NCBI GenBank assembly: GCA_050013915.1
Contig: JBEKEI010000174.1
Coordinates: 1-9,481 of the forward strand
DNA from: Roseiarcus sp050013915
GTDB taxonomy: Bacteria; Pseudomonadota; Alphaproteobacteria; Rhizobiales; Beijerinckiaceae
DNA length: 9,481 bases
Reading direction: 5' to 3'
In this document: positions 7,916 through 9,481 of the stretch, one piece after another
Layout of the letters: every line of letters starts with the position of its first letter
Position numbering within the stretch: position 1 is the first letter of the stretch
Position numbers and translations under genes: made by a program
Notes under the pieces: generated by a model
Database searches by the model: none
What the model was told of the DNA's origin: nothing
Seen by the model: only the letters and a program-made list of their open reading frames with translations

Positions 7916-8164
7916 ATGACAATTTCCGCCCTTTCCGCATCCACCACTTCGGCCGCCGCACTGGTGAAACTGGCCAACGGCGAATATACGGCGACGTCGG
8001 TCGCCGCCGATCCGACCGCCGCCACCGCCCTGGGCCTCGTCAAGGAGAAGGACGGGAACTACGGCACGGCGACGCCGCCCGCGCCCTCCGGCGGGATCGC
8101 GGCCGCGCAGAGTTCGTCGGCGGTGCTGGCGGCCTTGGCTTCGCTGACGCTGGGCGGCGTGTAG
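7916..8164 (+). CDS. 82-residue protein of unknown function, copy 1
   Basis: I do not recognise this protein. It is 82 residues, rich in Ala, Ser and Thr, with no Cys, His, Phe, Trp or Arg, and with no signal peptide. The middle has two related short stretches, NGEYTAT (21-27) and DGNYGTAT (46-53), on either side of a charged LVKEKD (41-46). Residues 54-62 are Pro/Gly-rich, and the tail QSSSAVLAALASLTLGGV (65-82) is hydrophobic and ends at the stop codon. A GGAGG ribosome site at 7902-7906 supports the start. A second copy at 9034-9282 has the same length, 68 of 82 identical residues, no gaps and an identical 18-residue tail, which is strong evidence that this is a real gene. The hydrophobic C-terminus and conserved CtrA-like box may hint at a surface or cell-cycle-linked role, but nothing here shows it. 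Confidence 0.75.
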   Translation: MTISALSASTTSAAALVKLANGEYTATSVAADPTAATALGLVKEKDGNYGTATPPAPSGGIAAAQSSSAVLAALASLTLGGV

Positions 8165-8228
8165 ACGAGCAAGTTCTCGCCGTGAAAACCGGGATCGACG
8201 CCCGGCGCACGGCGGCGAAGCGCAATCG

Positions 8229-8513
8229 TCACCGCTTCGTCGCGCCGTCGCGCGACGCGGGATCGAGCGCGACGACGCCGAAGCTCCAGCCCGCATAGGC
8301 CGGGTCATGTCGCAGCGCCTCCAGGCGGGACGGCGCCGGAACCGCCCCGCCGGCTTCGAGCGCCGCGTCGATCCAGGCCGCGGCGGCCTCCGCCGCGCCC
8401 GAAAACGCCTCGTCCAGACTGTCCCCGGCGGAAAAACAACCGGGAAGATCGGGAACGACGACGCCGAAGGCCCTGGCTTCGTCGCCGGGTTCGATGGCGA
8501 TCGGGTAGCGCAT
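8229..8513 (-). CDS. HicB-family antitoxin copy, C-terminally truncated by frameshift (probable pseudogene)
   Basis: This 94-residue frame matches the intact HicB at 7132-7536 in 72 of its first 85 residues (about 85%), including VVPDLPGCFSAGDSLDEAF. After LDP (83-85) it diverges and stops at TGA 8231-8229, before the ribbon-helix-helix domain. Reading past the stop in the next frame gives VTIALRRR, which lines up with VNISLPRR at the start of that domain in the intact copy, so a one-base loss probably caused the stop. The remaining sequence then decays and runs into the end of small gene 1. No hicA lies upstream; the next bases hold an HsdR remnant instead. The product could still bind HicA through its N-terminal fold but could not bind DNA as its sister does. 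The ribosome site is poor. Confidence 0.8.
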   Translation of the reverse strand: MRYPIAIEPGDEARAFGVVVPDLPGCFSAGDSLDEAFSGAAEAAAAWIDAALEAGGAVPAPSRLEALRHDPAYAGWSFGVVALDPASRDGATKR

Positions 8514-8694
8514 GGGGGTGACTTTCCGGATCGGCGCGGGATTTGAACGGGCGGGAGCGATTTCGGCTCCTCGCTGTTTCGAGCAGGTCGGCTGCGACGG
8601 CTTTATCGGCCCACCCTCGCCCATCGATCTCTCGGCGGCGCGAAAGGTCGATGGGCAAAGCCTTGTCAAGGCCGAAGCCGCCGAAGGCCCGCCT
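8514..8694. other. Gene-free stretch with one long inverted repeat
   Basis: I see no convincing gene here. Open frames exist on both strands but have no family-like motifs, and the longer upstream extension of the hicB copy in this region has no resemblance to HicA. The only clear structure is the inverted repeat at 8619-8656. By comparison with the intact module this is where hicA would be expected. Confidence 0.5.
8619..8656. repeat. 38-base imperfect inverted repeat (hairpin)
   Basis: Arms 8619-8630 (GCCCATCGATCT) and 8645-8656 (AGGTCGATGGGC) pair at 11 of 12 positions, the twelfth being a G-T pair. After one mismatch, three more pairs (8632-8634 with 8641-8643) leave a 6-base loop. No T-run follows on either strand, so it is not a standard terminator. 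It might be a remnant of a palindromic repeat element. Confidence 0.55.
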
Positions 8695-8973
8695 TTACAA
8701 GGGTTTGGCCATCGACGACAACCGGCGGCCGAGATTGGGGGCCGCGGTGATATTCAGCCCCTCGGCAGGCGCGAACGCCTCGCCCGCCGCGTAGTCCAGC
8801 CCCTGTTGCATCCCGTCGCCGACGCTGTGCGTGTTGTCCTTCGCCTCGATGAGCGCGATCGGGAGGTTCGGCTTGTAGTAGAGGACGATGTCGGCCCTCT
8901 TCGCCTTGCCGCGGGTCACCAGCCTGCCGCGCACGCCAATAGGTCGGCGACGCTGGCGGAGCTGGAGAAACAT
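8695..8973 (-). pseudogene. Remnant of type I restriction enzyme R subunit (HsdR N-terminal nuclease domain)
   Basis: The frame starting at 8973 encodes 92 residues, of which 15-62 (8931-8788) read like the HsdR N-terminal domain: RGRLVTRGKAKRADIVLYY, then PIALIEAKDN, then HSVGDGMQQGLDYA. The Asp of ADIVL and the Glu-x-Lys of IEAKD are the PD-(D/E)xK nuclease residues. HsdR proteins are about 800-1100 residues, with this block near residues 30-90; here both the extreme N-terminus and everything after LDYA are missing. The last 30 residues (AAGEAFAPAEGL...) do not resemble HsdR. The HsdR part ends a few bases from the conserved repeat upstream of small gene 2, so a recombination joint lies near 8932-8937. 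The ATG at 8973 lies within that repeat and is probably not a native start. No motor or methylase genes are present, so it cannot restrict DNA. Confidence 0.75.
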
Positions 8974-9033
8974 GGTTAGCGAAGCATTAATTACTTCGGA
9001 CTAGAACACGTTCATCGTCCGAGGCGCCATCCC
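8968..9033 (+). promoter_or_regulatory. Conserved 5' region of small gene 2 with CtrA-box-like site
   Basis: This matches the region before small gene 1 at about 79% with one single-base gap. It contains TTAG-CGAAGCA-TTAA (8976-8990), again one mismatch from TTAA-N7-TTAA, ending 43 bases before the ATG. GAGG at 9021-9024 is 9 bases before the ATG. Although the bases between the half-sites differ in the two copies, the half-sites and spacing are kept. Confidence 0.45.
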
Positions 9034-9282
9034 ATGACAATTTTTGCATTGTCCGCATCCACGACTTCGGCCGCCGCACTGGTGAGGTTGGACAACGGCG
9101 AATATACGGCGGCGTCGGTCGCCGCCGATCCGACCGCCGCGACCAACCGGGACCTGGTCAAGGAGAAGGACGGGAACTACCGCGCCGCGACCGCTCCCAC
9201 GCCCTCCAGCGGCGCCGCCGCAGTTCAAAGCTCGTCGGCGGTCCTGGCGGCCTTGGCATCGCTGACGCTCGGCGGCGTGTAG
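9034..9282 (+). CDS. 82-residue protein of unknown function, copy 2
   Basis: This is the paralogue of the gene at 7916-8164: same length, no gaps, 14 substitutions in 82 residues. Changes cluster at 38-40 (ALG to NRD) and 50-64, while residues 5-17, 28-37, 41-49 and the hydrophobic tail 65-82 are unchanged. Keeping the frame and length through many changes indicates selection on both copies after duplication. The same GAGG spacing and upstream box are kept. Function is unknown. The stop codon and the next five bases (TAGACGAG) are shared with copy 1, after which the sequences diverge. Confidence 0.75.
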   Translation: MTIFALSASTTSAAALVRLDNGEYTAASVAADPTAATNRDLVKEKDGNYRAATAPTPSSGAAAVQSSSAVLAALASLTLGGV

Positions 9283-9481
9283 ACGAGGGCAAGGATGCCG
9301 GTGGTGCTGGCGAAGGCCGCCATCGGCGCGGTCGATCATCCTCGACCATCGATACCCAGCCTGCCGTCCAGAAGCTCAGGAAGTCTCGATATCGGATAGC
9401 CGCCGATCGCGCCGAGCGCTTGTTTTCCACCCCCGGTGAGGCGAAATAGACTTCCTCCCGGACCTGCTGCATCGCGTCCCA
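9283..9481. other. Right-edge stretch without an identified gene
   Basis: No gene is recognised. The minus strand is open from the window edge (WDAMQQVREEVYFASPG at 9481-9431, then about 30 more residues), and a second minus frame from about 9430 to 9340 (AIGGYPISRLPELLDG) also looks protein-like, so this could be the frameshifted or cut end of a gene lying beyond base 9481. The DAMQQ stretch faintly recalls DGMQQ of the HsdR remnant, too short to rely on. Confidence 0.3.

Noticed and set aside
8307..8546. Plus-strand frames across 8307-8546 and 8512-8979
   Set aside because: They run antisense to the hicB copy and the HsdR remnant and carry no recognisable motifs.
8540..8548. GTTCAAATC on the minus strand, like a tRNA T-loop
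   Set aside because: The flanking bases do not form a T stem (GCCCG against CCCGC, only three of five pairs), there is no CCA end, and the upstream GGAGC/GCTCC hairpin lacks T33 and is too close to be an anticodon arm.

Overview
The window is GC-rich, densely coding and has sigma70-like promoters. It most resembles a Hyphomicrobiales-type alphaproteobacterium: the 499-residue phosphomannomutase and the small periplasmic-type aspartic protease look like the versions usual in that order. This placement rests on remembered family resemblance, not on a search.

Positions 1-5850 form a metabolic block on the minus strand, read from right to left. It runs xylose isomerase (xylA, 4418-5728), a membrane-anchored retropepsin-like aspartic protease (3719-4261), phosphomannomutase/phosphoglucomutase (2120-3619), a ribose-type periplasmic sugar-binding protein (1020-1964) and the first half of the matching sugar ABC-transporter ATPase (cut by the window edge at base 1). 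The binding-protein gene has its own candidate promoter, which overlaps a TGGTATACCA palindrome that looks like a GntR/FadR-family operator. Two strong stem-loops separate it from the ATPase gene. Together these genes suggest uptake and isomerisation of a pentose next to hexose-phosphate interconversion. No pentose kinase or permease gene lies inside the window.

A DNA methyltransferase-like gene (5851-7092) is on the plus strand, divergent from xylA. Its SAM-binding motif lies before its catalytic TSPPF motif.

Positions 7132-9481 are an accessory, rearranged segment. It starts with a complete hicA-hicB toxin-antitoxin operon on the minus strand, whose promoter places the transcription start on the toxin start codon (probably leaderless). 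A divergent 82-residue protein gene of unknown function follows. The arrangement then repeats in degraded form: a second hicB-like gene with a frameshifted, eroded DNA-binding end, no hicA, a short remnant of a type I restriction HsdR nuclease domain in the place of hicA, and a second 82-residue gene about 83% identical to the first. Both small genes share about 66 bases of conserved upstream sequence, including a CtrA-box-like TTAA-N7-TTAA motif. The most unusual content of the window is this tandem hicB/small-gene module and the unknown small protein family it carries.
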